Shown here piece after piece: positions 33,124-43,421 of a stretch of DNA of 64,000 nt. This DNA comes from Candidatus Methylomirabilota bacterium. GTDB taxonomy: Bacteria; Methylomirabilota; Methylomirabilia; Rokubacteriales; CSP1-6. The translations under genes and the position numbers were made by a program. The number at the start of each line of letters is the position of its first letter. The stretch's first letter is position 1. The notes below the pieces were generated by a model. The model made no database searches, had not been told where the DNA came from, and saw only the letters and a program-made list of their open reading frames with translations. The stretch spans positions 18,153 to 82,152 of the forward strand of contig DATFYA010000089.1 of NCBI GenBank assembly GCA_035315345.1. The letters run 5' to 3'.

Positions 33124-34311
33124 TTACGCGCGACGCCTCTTGCGCTGGCCGGTCGCCTCGCGCGTGATCAGCAAGGTCACCACACCCAGCACCAGTCCCC
33201 AGAACGCCGATCCGATCCCGGCCAACGTCACGCCGGAGGCGGTCGTCAGGAACGTGACGAGCGCCGCCTCCCGTTGATTCTCCTCCCGCACCGCGCTGGC
33301 GAGCGCCCCGCCGATGGTGGCCAGCAGCGCCAGCCCGGCGATGCCCGCGACCAGCTCGGGCGGGAACGCGGTGAAGACCGACACCACCGTGGACCCGAAG
33401 AGCCCGATCACGAAGTAGAAGACGCCGGCGGCCACCGCGGCCACGTAGCGGCGCTTCGGGTCCTCGTGCGCCTCGGGCCCCATGCAGATCGCCGCGGTGA
33501 TGGCGGCCAGGTTGAGGGCGAAGCCGCCGATCGGGGCCAGAGCCAGGTTCGCCAGCCCGGTCCAGCCGATCAGCGGGGAGATCGGCACCCGGTACCCCGA
33601 GGCGCGGATCACCGCGACACCGGGCACGTTCTGCGAGGCCATGGTCACCGCGAACAGGGGGATCGCGACGCCGATGATCGCGCCCGGGGTGAAGCGCGGC
33701 GTGACCCACACCGGCCGGGCCAGCGAGAGGCGGACAGCGTCCACGTGCAGCAGGCCCTGGGCCAGCGCGATCGAGCCGCCGACCAGCAGGGCCGCGATCA
33801 CCGCGTAGCGCGGGGTGAGCCGCCGCGCCAGCAGATAGGCGGCGAGCATGCCGAGGCTGAGCGCGAGGCGCGTGCTCATCGCGGTGAAGAGCGCCAGCCC
33901 GAAGCGCAGCAGCACCCCGGCCAGCATCCCGGCCGCGATCGCCAGCGGCAGGCGGTCCATCACCCGCTCGAACCAGCCCGAGAATCCGCAGAGCGTGATG
34001 AGCAGCGCCGAGAGCAGGAACGCCCCGGTGGCCTCCTGGATCGACAGGCCGGCCGCGCTCGTGACCAGCAGCGCCGCGCCCGGCGTGGACCACGCGGTCA
34101 CCACCGGCACCCGGTAGCGCAGCGACAGCAGCGCGCAGGTCAGGCCCATGCCCACGCCGAGGGCGAGCATCCACGAGCCGACCTGCGCGGTCGAGGCGCC
34201 GACCGCCCCCGCGGCCTGGAACACGATCACCGCCGAGCTGGCGAATCCGACGAGCACGGTGACGAAGCCGGCCGCCACCGCGGAGACCGACAGATCACGG
34301 AAGAAGGTCAT
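33124..34311 (-). CDS. benE: benzoate/H+ symporter BenE family transporter
   Basis: 395 residues and about 11-12 hydrophobic helices. Family motifs visible are GFASSAVIVFQAAGAVGAS, VVTAWSTPGAALL, VTMASQNVPGVAVIRASGY and the tail ITREATGQRKRR. BenE-type carriers import benzoate with protons; the true substrate here is open. Start ATG 34311 is about 66 bases from the divergent peptide-permease gene, so that short gap must contain both promoters. Confidence 0.9.
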   Translation of the reverse strand: MTFFRDLSVSAVAAGFVTVLVGFASSAVIVFQAAGAVGASTAQVGSWMLALGVGMGLTCALLSLRYRVPVVTAWSTPGAALLVTSAAGLSIQEATGAFLLSALLITLCGFSGWFERVMDRLPLAIAAGMLAGVLLRFGLALFTAMSTRLALSLGMLAAYLLARRLTPRYAVIAALLVGGSIALAQGLLHVDAVRLSLARPVWVTPRFTPGAIIGVAIPLFAVTMASQNVPGVAVIRASGYRVPISPLIGWTGLANLALAPIGGFALNLAAITAAICMGPEAHEDPKRRYVAAVAAGVFYFVIGLFGSTVVSVFTAFPPELVAGIAGLALLATIGGALASAVREENQREAALVTFLTTASGVTLAGIGSAFWGLVLGVVTLLITREATGQRKRRRA

Positions 34312-34377
34312 GAGGCCCCGCCCACTATAGCAACTGGCGGCGCCAGCCTCGGCGGGGGATCGGGTACACTCGCCGGG

Positions 34378-35304
34378 ATGCGGGCCTACCTCCTGTCGCG
34401 GCTCGGGCAGACCGTGCTCGTCGTCTTCCTCTCGCTCACCGCGGTGTTCTTCCTGGTGCGGCTCGGCGGCGACCCGGTGTTGCTGTTCCTGCCCATGGAC
34501 ATCCAGGCCAAGGACCTGAACGAGTTCCGCCAGCGACTGGGCTTCAACGATCCGCTGGCCGTGCAGTACGGCCGCTTCATCACCCGCGCCGTTCACGGCG
34601 ACTTCGGCGAGTCGCTGCGCTACCGGCGCGATGCCCTCGGGCTGGTGCTGGAGCGCCTGCCCGCGACGCTCTCGCTGGCCGGGAGCGCGCTCCTGCTCAC
34701 CTTCTGCGTGGCGGTTCCGGTGGGGGTGCTCTCGGCGGTGCGGCGCGGGTCGCTCGTGGACTTCCTCGGCATGGGCGGGGCGGTGCTGGGCCAGGCGGTG
34801 CCCGGCTTCTGGCTCGGCCTCATGATGATCTACTTCTTCTCGGTGCGGCTCGGCTGGCTCCCCACCGGGGGCATGGGCGGCCCGCTCCATTTCGTGATGC
34901 CGTGCGTGGTGCTCGCCTCGTTCTACGCCGCGCGCCTGGCGCGCATCACCCGCTCCTCGGTGCTCGACACCCTGAACGAGGAGTACGTGCTCACCGCGCG
35001 GGCCAAGGGTCTGGGCGAGCCGGTGGTCATCGGCAAGCACACGCTCAAGAACTCGGCGATCCCCATCGTGACCCTGGCCGGCCTCGACACCGGCCAGCTC
35101 CTGGGCGGCGCGGTGATCACCGAGACCATCTTCGCGTGGCCCGGGCTCGGCCGGCTCACCGTCCAGGCCCTGCTCAATCGCGATTTTCCGGTAGTGCTCG
35201 CCGCGGTTTTCGTCTTCTCGGTGACCTATACCCTCATGAACTTGCTGGTGGACGTGCTCTACGGCTGGCTCGATCCGCGCACGCGGGCGCGCGCGCGCGC
35301 ATGA
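34378..35304 (+). CDS. peptide/nickel-type ABC transporter permease (DppB-like)
   Basis: 308 residues, six helices, beginning with the DppB-type MRAYLLSRLGQTVLVVFLSL. The first periplasmic loop is DPLAVQYGRFITRAVHGDFG, and the EAA coupling loop is NEEYVLTARAKGLGEPVVIG. The C-terminus ends in DPRTRARARA, encoded by a GC dinucleotide run. It forms a channel with the next gene; no ATPases follow in the window, so the transporter probably borrows them from elsewhere. Confidence 0.92.
   Translation: MRAYLLSRLGQTVLVVFLSLTAVFFLVRLGGDPVLLFLPMDIQAKDLNEFRQRLGFNDPLAVQYGRFITRAVHGDFGESLRYRRDALGLVLERLPATLSLAGSALLLTFCVAVPVGVLSAVRRGSLVDFLGMGGAVLGQAVPGFWLGLMMIYFFSVRLGWLPTGGMGGPLHFVMPCVVLASFYAARLARITRSSVLDTLNEEYVLTARAKGLGEPVVIGKHTLKNSAIPIVTLAGLDTGQLLGGAVITETIFAWPGLGRLTVQALLNRDFPVVLAAVFVFSVTYTLMNLLVDVLYGWLDPRTRARARA
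35287..35300. repeat. (GC)7 dinucleotide run at a permease gene junction
   Basis: Fourteen alternating G and C bases encode the ARARA end of the first permease and stop directly before the overlapping ATG of the second. Slippage here would change the reading frame of the last residues and could fuse the two genes. Confidence 0.8.
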
Positions 35305-36125
35305 CGCGGTTCCTGGCCCGGCACGGCCGCGGCCTCGTCGGCATCACCATCGCAAGCCTGGTGATCGTGGCCGCGGTGGCCGCGCCCCTGCTCGTCCCGC
35401 ACGACCCGCTGCAGAGCGACTTCGCGGCCGGCCTCCAGCCGCCCGGCACCCCGGGCCACCCGCTCGGCACCGATCAGCTGGGACGCGACCTGCTGGCCCG
35501 CGTGCTCTACGGCGCGCGGATCGCGCTGTTCATCGGCGTCTGCTGCGTGCTGCTCACCGCGATCGTCGGCGGGCTCCTCGGCCTGCTCGCCGGCTACTTC
35601 GAGGGCTGGCCGGGCGCGGTGCTGATGCGGGTGGCCGACGTGCAGCTGTCGTTCCCCTTCATCCTGCTCGCGCTCACCATCAACGCCATCGTCGGCCTCG
35701 GGCTGCGCAACATCATCGTCAGTTTGTCAGTCGCCGGCTGGGTCGTGTATGCTCGCGTGGTCCGGGGGGAGGTGCTGTCGGTGAAGGAGCGCGATTTCGT
35801 GCACGCAGCCCAGGCCCTCGGTCTCGGACGCGGGCGCCTGCTCTTCCGGCACGTGCTCCCCAATGTGACTCCCTCCATCGTCATCCTGGCCAGTCTCCAG
35901 TTCGCCCAGTTCATCGTGGCCGAGGCCGCCATCTCGTTCCTCGGCTTCGGGGTGCAGCCACCCACCGCCGCGTGGGGCAGCATGCTGTCCGAGAGCCGCG
36001 ACTATCTATTCGTGGCCTGGTGGCTGGCCGCCTTTCCCGGCGCCGCCCTGGCCCTCACCGCGCTCGGCATCAACCTGGTCGGCGACTGGCTGCGCGACGT
36101 GCTCGATCCGCGGTTCCGCGTCTGA
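35301..36125 (+). CDS. peptide/nickel-type ABC transporter permease (DppC-like)
   Basis: 274 residues. The family segments are HPLGTDQLGRDLLARVLYGA near residue 50, the coupling loop VKERDFVHAAQALGLGRGRL and the late ISFLGFGVQPPTAAWGSML. The ATG at 35301 overlaps the previous stop (ATGA). It pairs with the DppB-like subunit. The stop TGA overlaps the ATG of the GNAT gene (TGATG). Confidence 0.92.
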   Translation: MTRFLARHGRGLVGITIASLVIVAAVAAPLLVPHDPLQSDFAAGLQPPGTPGHPLGTDQLGRDLLARVLYGARIALFIGVCCVLLTAIVGGLLGLLAGYFEGWPGAVLMRVADVQLSFPFILLALTINAIVGLGLRNIIVSLSVAGWVVYARVVRGEVLSVKERDFVHAAQALGLGRGRLLFRHVLPNVTPSIVILASLQFAQFIVAEAAISFLGFGVQPPTAAWGSMLSESRDYLFVAWWLAAFPGAALALTALGINLVGDWLRDVLDPRFRV

Positions 36126-36559
36126 TGGGCGTCGTCATCCGCCCGTGCCGTCCCCAGGAGGCCGACGCCCTCCTGGATCTCTGGCATCACGCCGACGCCA
36201 CCGCCAGCCCCACCGACACCCCCGAGCAGATCAGCGAGGTGATCCGCGACGCGGCGGCCGCCGTGCTGGTGGCGGTCGATCGCGGCCTGCTGGTGGGCTC
36301 GGTCATCGGGGCGTGGGACGGCTGGCGCGGCAACATCTATCGCCTGGCCGTGCTGCCGTCGTACCGGCGTCGCGGCATCGCGCGGGCGCTGGTCGCGGAG
36401 GTGGAGCGACAGCTCGCCGACCGCGGCGCCCGACGCATCTCGGCCCTCGTGGAGCACGACCACCCGTGGGCGGTGGGCTTCTGGGACTCGCTGTACGAGC
36501 CCGATCCGCGCCTGATCCGCTACGTCAAGAAGATCGAGCCGACAAGGAGAGACCCATGA
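36125..36559 (+). CDS. GNAT family N-acetyltransferase inside the peptide transporter operon
   Basis: 144 residues starting at ATG 36125. The acetyl-CoA loop is IYRLAVLPSYRRRGIARALV with R-x-x-G-x-A, then DRGARRISALVEHDHPWAVG. It sits between permease and binding protein, with one-base overlap upstream and four-base overlap (ATGA) downstream, so it is translated with the transporter. It may acetylate the imported compound or detoxify it (inference). Confidence 0.88.
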   Translation: MGVVIRPCRPQEADALLDLWHHADATASPTDTPEQISEVIRDAAAAVLVAVDRGLLVGSVIGAWDGWRGNIYRLAVLPSYRRRGIARALVAEVERQLADRGARRISALVEHDHPWAVGFWDSLYEPDPRLIRYVKKIEPTRRDP

Positions 36560-38103
36560 CTCGATTCACCCGGATGCTGGCCGCCTTCGCCGCACTGCTC
36601 GGCGTGGCGGTGACCTGCCCCCTCACCCCCGCGGCGGAGGCGCAGGACCGCGCGCGGACGAAGGAGATCGTGGTGGCCTTCGCGGCCGAGCCGCGCACGC
36701 TGCTGCCCGACACCATCGTGGACTGGACCACGAACGTGCAGCTCGAGCACATCTACGACCGGCTCGTGGACCGCGATCCCAAGACCTACAAGCCGATGCC
36801 CATGCTGGCCACGAGCTGGAAGGTGGTCAACGACACCACCTGGGAGTTCACGCTCAAGCAGGGCGTCAAGTTCCACAACGGTGAGCCCTTCAACGCCCAG
36901 AGCGTGAAGGCGACGATGGATTACATCAAGGACCCCGCCAACAAGACGCACTACGCGCCGCGCTGGTCGCAGGTCAAGGACGTCCAGATCGTCAACGACT
37001 ACACCGTCCGCTTCATCACCGACAAGCCCTGGCCGGGACTCATCGACCGCATCTCCGAATCGACCGACTTCCTCGCGATGCCGCCCAAGGCCCTCAAGGA
37101 GCAGGGGCCGCAGGGCCTGCTGGCCAAGCCGATCGGCACCGGACCCTTCAAGTTCGTGCAGTGGGTGCGCGACGAGCGGCTCGTGCTCGAGCGCAATCCC
37201 GACTACTGGCAGGGCGCGCCCGAGATGAACCGCGTCACGTTCCGTTACATCCCGGAGTTCAGCGCCCGGCTCTCCGCGCTGCTCGCGGGCGAGATCGACA
37301 TCATGAAGGACGTGCCGCCCCACGCGGTGGAGATGGTGGACAAGTCGGGCAAGGGCAAGGTGCGCTCCACCGTCTCCTCGCGCATCAACTACCTGGCCCT
37401 CGTCAACCTGAAGGCCGGCCCGATGCAGGATCTCCGGGTGCGCAAGGCGATCAGCCACGCGGTCAACGTGGACGAGCTGATCCAGCAGGTGCTCAAGGGC
37501 CGGGCCAGCAAGATGTGCGGGCCGCTCTCCCCGCTCAACGTCGACTACACGCCGGGGATCGAGTGCCTGAAGTACGATCCCGCCAGGGCCCAGGCCCTCT
37601 TCAAGGAGGCCGGGGTCGACCCGACCAAGCTCCAGCTCACCCTCGACACTCCGTCGGGCCGCTACCCGCTCGACAAGGACGTCTCGCTCGCGATCGCGGC
37701 CCAGCTGCAGCGCCTCGGCATCAAGGTGAACGTGGTGGTCAACGAGTGGGGCACGCACCTCGACAAGATCAAGAACCGCACCACCGGCGACATGTTCTAT
37801 CTCGGCTGGGGGCCTGCGCTGAGCGCCCAGAACACCATCGAGCAGCTCTTCCAGGCCAACCAGACCTACTCCTCCTACGGCAACAACAAGGTCATCGACG
37901 CCAAGATCGCCCAGGCGGTCACGATCGTGGACCCGAAGAAGCGGCTGGAGGCGTGGGCGGAGCTGCAGCGGCTGGTGCACGACGAGGCCCCGTGGGTCTT
38001 CCTCTGGCAGCAACACGATCTCTACGGGGTGGCCAACTGGGTCGAGTGGACGCCGCGCGCCGACGAGAAGGTGTGGATGTACGAGGCGAAGCTGGCGCGA
38101 TAG
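36556..38103 (+). CDS. peptide-type ABC transporter substrate-binding protein (SBP_bac_5)
   Basis: 515 residues with a Sec signal peptide (TRFTRMLAAFAALLGVAVT, cleavage near AEAQD) and a family-5 binding domain: IVVAFAAEPRTLLPDTIVD, FTLKQGVKFHNGEPFNAQSV, LAKPIGTGPFKFVQWV, LRVRKAISHAVNVDELIQ. AAGGAGA precedes ATG 36556. It supplies ligand to the two permeases just upstream. Compare the zinc-ribbon fusion at 8008, whose binding domain belongs to the same family. Confidence 0.92.
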   Translation: MTRFTRMLAAFAALLGVAVTCPLTPAAEAQDRARTKEIVVAFAAEPRTLLPDTIVDWTTNVQLEHIYDRLVDRDPKTYKPMPMLATSWKVVNDTTWEFTLKQGVKFHNGEPFNAQSVKATMDYIKDPANKTHYAPRWSQVKDVQIVNDYTVRFITDKPWPGLIDRISESTDFLAMPPKALKEQGPQGLLAKPIGTGPFKFVQWVRDERLVLERNPDYWQGAPEMNRVTFRYIPEFSARLSALLAGEIDIMKDVPPHAVEMVDKSGKGKVRSTVSSRINYLALVNLKAGPMQDLRVRKAISHAVNVDELIQQVLKGRASKMCGPLSPLNVDYTPGIECLKYDPARAQALFKEAGVDPTKLQLTLDTPSGRYPLDKDVSLAIAAQLQRLGIKVNVVVNEWGTHLDKIKNRTTGDMFYLGWGPALSAQNTIEQLFQANQTYSSYGNNKVIDAKIAQAVTIVDPKKRLEAWAELQRLVHDEAPWVFLWQQHDLYGVANWVEWTPRADEKVWMYEAKLAR

Positions 38104-38113
38104 CGCGGCCGCT

Positions 38114-38320
38114 TCAGGCGGGTGTCGGGGACACGTCCCCGGGCGGCTGGTCGGATGACGCGTCCCCGTCATCCGCCTCGGCCGCGGCGGCCGGATCATC
38201 CTCGACGTCCGCGTCGGGCACCAGGCTCGCCTGCGCCGCCTCCATCAGCTTCTCCTTGCCCGGATCGCTGAGCTCCGCCATCTCCAGCACCATCAGGTCG
38301 TACCACACGTCCCACTGCAT
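38114..38320 (-). CDS. small acidic protein of unknown function (68 aa)
   Basis: A short gene with a near-perfect ribosome site (AGGAGG) before ATG 38320. The first half is hydrophobic/helical (MQWDVWYDLMVLEMAELSDP, then GKEKLMEAAQASL), and the second half is acidic and low in complexity (VEDDPAAAAEADDGDASSDQ). No membrane segment is evident. It converges with the binding-protein gene, ten bases away. I do not recognise a family; the ribosome site and codon bias support a real gene. Confidence 0.65.
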   Translation of the reverse strand: MQWDVWYDLMVLEMAELSDPGKEKLMEAAQASLVPDADVEDDPAAAAEADDGDASSDQPPGDVSPTPA

Positions 38321-38509
38321 GGCGTCCTCCTTGCCCCTCCGGTAAGGGCATCGGCCGTGCCACCTGGAGATCGCCGCCGGATCAATGACTTGACGATCGC
38401 CCCGGTGAGAGCGGCCCGGGCATTCGGCCCGCCGGCGGGCAGCGCGCCATCGCGCGCGCCGCCGGGCTAGTCGTGGCCGGCGCGCGAGACGACCCGTACA
38501 CTGCGAGGC

Positions 38510-39454
38510 ATGGAGGAATCCAGAACCGCGGTCACCGCGGCGCTCCTGGGTAACGCGGCCCTGGCGCTGCTCAAGGGCACGAGCGCGGTATTCACCGGCA
38601 GCGCGGCCATGCTGGCCGAGACGTTTCATTCCATCGCGGACACCGGCAACCAGACGCTGCTCTTCCTCGGCATGCGGCTGGCCAGGCGGCCGCCCGACGA
38701 GGCCCACCCGTTCGGCCACGGCAAGAACGTCTACTTCTGGTCCTTCGTGGTCTCGATGATGCTCTTCACGCTGGGCGGCGCCTTCTCCATCTGGGAAGCC
38801 GTCCGCCACTACCTGCATCCGTTCGAGAAGACGCCGACGATCTGGGCCTACGGCGTGCTCGCGGGGAGCTTCGTGTTCGAGTCCATCTCGCTGACGTTCG
38901 CGGTGCACGGACTCCGGCGCAACGCGGGCTCACGCTCCCTGCGGCAGTACTGGCGGGACAGCCGCGATCCGACGCTGGTCACCGTCCTCATGGAGGACAG
39001 CGCTGCGCTGGTGGCCCTGCTGATCGCGGCGGCCGGCTTGTGGCTCACCCAGACGACCGGCGACGGCATCTGGGACGCGGCCGCCTCCGGCCTCATCGGC
39101 CTGCTGCTGATCGCGGTGGCGATCGTGCTCGCGGTGGAGAGCCACTCACTCCTGATCGGCGAGCGAGCCCCCGCGTGGATCGAGCGCGCGATACGCGAGG
39201 TGGTGGCATCGGAGACCGCGGTGACGCGGCTGGTAGAGCTGCACACGATGCACCTGGGGCCGCGGGCCGTCCTGATCGTGCTGGGCGTCACGTTCGACGG
39301 TCACCTCAGCGCCGACGGGGTGGGCGAAGCGGTCGCACAGCTGCAGCGGCGGCTCGCGAAGCGGCTCGTCGACCTCACCACCGAGCGATTGATCGTGATC
39401 GAGCCGACCCCCGCCCCCGCCCGGCGCCCGGCCGAAGCAGCGCGAGCCGGCTGA
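38510..39454 (+). CDS. cation diffusion facilitator (CDF) family transporter
   Basis: 314 residues and six helices: the start GNAALALLKGTSAVFTGSAA, the transmembrane-2 metal motif ETFHSIADTGNQ (H-x3-D), and a C-terminal cytoplasmic domain from ~residue 205 with LHTMHLGPRAVLIVLGVTFD. The transmembrane-5 motif reads VLMEDSAAL, where many zinc carriers have H-x3-D; a branch of the family has this E-D form. It exports divalent metal (Zn, Fe or Mn) by proton antiport. It converges with the ABM gene, one base apart. Confidence 0.9.
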   Translation: MEESRTAVTAALLGNAALALLKGTSAVFTGSAAMLAETFHSIADTGNQTLLFLGMRLARRPPDEAHPFGHGKNVYFWSFVVSMMLFTLGGAFSIWEAVRHYLHPFEKTPTIWAYGVLAGSFVFESISLTFAVHGLRRNAGSRSLRQYWRDSRDPTLVTVLMEDSAALVALLIAAAGLWLTQTTGDGIWDAAASGLIGLLLIAVAIVLAVESHSLLIGERAPAWIERAIREVVASETAVTRLVELHTMHLGPRAVLIVLGVTFDGHLSADGVGEAVAQLQRRLAKRLVDLTTERLIVIEPTPAPARRPAEAARAG

Positions 39455-39455
39455 G

Positions 39456-39824
39456 CTAGGGTTGCTTGCCGGATCCGCCCGATCGGGGGGCGGAGCGCTT
39501 CGAGGCCGCGCCGCGCGTCTGCTGCGTCGGCCGGACGTCCAGCACGACGCCGTACCACTCGTGCTGCTCCGCTCCCTCGGTGAGGCCGTTCAGCTCCTCC
39601 CGCGTGGTTGCGAACTGCGGATCGTCGTGCCATCGCTTCCAATCGTCCCGCGTCTGCCAGGTGCCGACGATCAGCCGCTTTACCGGATCGCCGTCCGGGC
39701 GCAGCATCTGTCCGCCTACCCAGCCGGGCTGATCCCGGACCGCCGACATCCGCTCCTGCATCGCGGCGTCCCACTCCTCCGCGCGACCCGGTTTCACCTC
39801 GATCTCCGTGACGATGGTGACCAT
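39456..39824 (-). CDS. antibiotic biosynthesis monooxygenase (ABM) domain protein
   Basis: 122 residues: an ABM ferredoxin-like fold from residue 1 to ~95 (VTIVTEIEVKPGRAEEWDAA, QPGWVGGQMLRP, LIVGTWQTRDDWKRWHDDPQ), then a basic Thr/Arg/Gly tail. Small ABM proteins are dimeric monooxygenases of quinols, haem or small molecules, or only bind them. GAGGAGG lies just before ATG 39824. The gap to the divergent SRPBCC gene (268 bases) contains no gene and must hold both promoters. Confidence 0.85.
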   Translation of the reverse strand: MVTIVTEIEVKPGRAEEWDAAMQERMSAVRDQPGWVGGQMLRPDGDPVKRLIVGTWQTRDDWKRWHDDPQFATTREELNGLTEGAEQHEWYGVVLDVRPTQQTRGAASKRSAPRSGGSGKQP

Positions 39825-40092
39825 GGATTCCTCCTCGCGGCCGATGGCAGCTGCGAGCCGCTGATCGAACCCGATGGCAGCAATGGGTGTACCACCACCG
39901 GAGAGCGTCGAAGACCGCTCCGGAGGCTCGAACGGGGCGGCGCGGATGGCGCTCCCAGAAAGGTTCACCCGGTAGTTCCTACGTGACGGCGAGACCGCAT
40001 CCGCGACGCAATGGCGTTCCTGGCAGCGGCACGGCCCTTGCTCCGTCTCGTGCGACGACGTATCTCCTCGACTCCAACCGGAGAGGCACGAC

Positions 40093-40733
40093 ATGAGACA
40101 GCGGCTTTCATCGAATGACCGCATGACGCTGTGGGCGGCTGCCGCGGTCGGGGCCGTCGCGGTGACGGCCGGCGCCTGGGCCGTCGCGATGGCGGCCCGC
40201 CGCGCGCCGCGCGGCGTGGAGAAGCGCCGCTCGGACATGCCAACGCTGGCCGGCGGTCGAGGCGAGCGGGTGGAGCGCACCGTCACGGTACTTCGCCCAC
40301 CCGAGGAGCTATACCGGCGCTGGCGGGACCTGACGCGCCTGCCGGAAGTGATGACGCATCTCGAATCGGTGACGGCGCTGGACGGTGGGCGCACCCGGTG
40401 GACCGTTCGCGGCCCGGGCGACATCCCCCTCTCCTGGGACGCCGAGATCGTGGCGGACGAGCCGGGACGCCTCATCGCGTGGCGCTCGGTCGAGGGCGCC
40501 GAGGTGGACAACGCCGGGTCGGTGCGCTTCACGCCGGCTCCCGGCGGCCGCGGTACCGAGGTGAAGGTGCTGCTCAGCTACGCGCCGCCCGCCGGCCGTC
40601 TCGGAGCTGCGGTCGCGACGGTGCTCGGCCGCAGCGGCGACCAGGAGGTGCGCGAGGACCTGCGCCGGTTCAAGCAGCGCATGGAAGCCCACGAGGTCGC
40701 CACCGGCGCACGGCGCCACGCGGAGGCCTGGTG

Positions 40734-40734
<1 letters not shown>
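40093..40734 (+). CDS. membrane-anchored SRPBCC (cyclase/dehydrase, COQ10-like) protein
   Basis: 213 residues: a transmembrane helix at ~12-34 ([20 protein letters not shown]), then an SRPBCC/START-like fold: [59 protein letters not shown]. The family binds hydrophobic ligands such as quinones. One base overlap (TGATG) joins it to the alcohol dehydrogenase gene, so both are expressed together. Similar genes accompany stress islands in soil bacteria. Confidence 0.88.
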
Positions 40735-41914
<1,180 letters not shown>

Positions 41915-41918
<4 letters not shown>

Positions 41919-42955
41919 GGCGGGCCGGGACCGCGCTGGCCGTCGCCGGCGCGCTGCTCGCGCTCCGCATGATCCGCCGCGAGCGGGCCCGCTGGGATCT
42001 CGCCAACCGGACCGTGCTGATCACCGGCGGCTCGCGCGGGCTGGGCCTCCTCGTCGCCCGAGAGCTGGCCCGCGAGGGCGCGCGCGTCGCCATCGCCGCG
42101 CGGGACGCGGCCACCCTCGCCCGGGCGCGCGAGGATCTGTCCGGCCACGGGGCGGCGGTGCTCGCGCTGCCCTGCGATGTCACCGATCGCGCCGCGGTCG
42201 AGCGTCTGGTGCAGGAGACGACCCGGCGGCTGGGGCCGATCGACGCGGTGGTCAACAACGCGGGCACCATCACAGTCGGACCGGTCGACGAGATGGCGAT
42301 CGAGGATTACGAGGCCGCGCTCGCCACGAACTTCTGGGGCGCGCTCTACACGATCGCGGCGGTGCTGCCCGCCATGCGGGCCCGGCGCGCCGGCCGCATC
42401 GTCAACGTGGCCTCGATCGGCGGCCGCCTCAGCGTGCCGCATCTGCTGCCCTACAGCGTGAGCAAGTTCGCGCTCGTCGGCCTGTCCGAGGGCCTGCGGG
42501 CCGAGCTGGCCGGCGAGAGCATCCAGGTCAGCACCATCTGCCCAGGCCTGATGCGGACCGGCAGCCCGCGGCACGCCTGGTTCAAGGGCCGGCATCGCGC
42601 CGAGTACGCCTGGTTCAGCGTGGCCGACTCGCTGCCCCTGGTGTCCATGAGCGCCGAGCGCGCCGCGCGGCAGATCGTGGATGCGCTTCGCTTCGGCGAC
42701 GCGGACCGCGTGCTGTCGCTGCCCGCGCGGATCGGGGCCACCCTGCACGGGGTCTTTCCCGGGCTGACCGCCGAGCTGCTGGGGCTCGTGAATCGGCTGC
42801 TGCCGGGCTCGCGGGGACCGGGGCGGCCGTCGGCGTTGGCCGCCGGCGCGGTCAAGGGCGAGGCGAGCACGTCGTCGCTGTCGCCTTCGCTGCTCACGAC
42901 CCTCGGCGACCGCGCGGCCGAGCGGGCCAATCAAATATCAGGGCAGACGCCGTGA
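41915..42955 (+). CDS. short-chain dehydrogenase/reductase
   Basis: 346 residues. After a hydrophobic N-terminus ([19 protein letters not shown]) that may be membrane-associated, the NAD(P) motif TGGSRGLG, the NNAG motif and the catalytic Ser plus Y-x3-K (YSVSK) follow. The C-terminal ~100 residues extend beyond a typical 250-residue SDR and include a late hydrophobic segment. The substrate is unknown; likely an aldehyde or ketone from the same pathway as the upstream dehydrogenase. Confidence 0.9.
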
Positions 42956-42971
42956 GGCGTCCGGAGACGTC

Positions 42972-43409
42972 ATGTCGACACCAGCCAGCGTGAAGGGCCA
43001 TCCCATCCATCCGATGCTGGTGGCCCTGCCCATCGGCCTCTGGGTGTTCTCCATCGTGTGCGACATCGTGTTCCACGCCGGATGGGGCGGGCCGACCTGG
43101 AAGGTGGTGGCGTGGTACACGATCGCGGGGGGCGTCGTCGGCGCGCTGCTGTCGGCGGTGCCCGGATTCATCGATTTCCTGTCCATCCGGGATCGGCGGG
43201 TCGGCCGGATCGCGCTGGTCCACATGGTACTGAATCTCATCGCGGTCGCGCTCTTTGCGGTCTCGTTCGGCCTCCGCATTCCGCATCCCCTGGACGCGCT
43301 GCCGGTGGTCCTCTCCGCCCTCGGCATCGTGGCCATCCTGATCTCGGGCTGGCTCGGTGGAGAGCTCGTCTACGTCCACCAGATGGGTGTGAACAAGCCG
43401 CCGCGCTAG
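42972..43409 (+). CDS. DUF2231 membrane protein
   Basis: 145 residues with four transmembrane helices and the family start KGHPIHPMLVALPIGLWVFS (conserved HPxHP). The second half, HMVLNLIAVALFAVSFGLR and SALGIVAILISGWLGGELVY, completes the domain. Function is unknown; the conserved histidines suggest haem or metal binding (inference). It starts 16 bases after the SDR stop and converges with the TPP enzyme gene. Confidence 0.9.
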   Translation: MSTPASVKGHPIHPMLVALPIGLWVFSIVCDIVFHAGWGGPTWKVVAWYTIAGGVVGALLSAVPGFIDFLSIRDRRVGRIALVHMVLNLIAVALFAVSFGLRIPHPLDALPVVLSALGIVAILISGWLGGELVYVHQMGVNKPPR

Positions 43410-43421
43410 GCGGCGCGCCCG

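Noticed and set aside
38321..38509. Gene between the small acidic protein and the CDF transporter
   Set aside because: No frame with a ribosome site or conserved-looking sequence; it is most likely a divergent promoter region.
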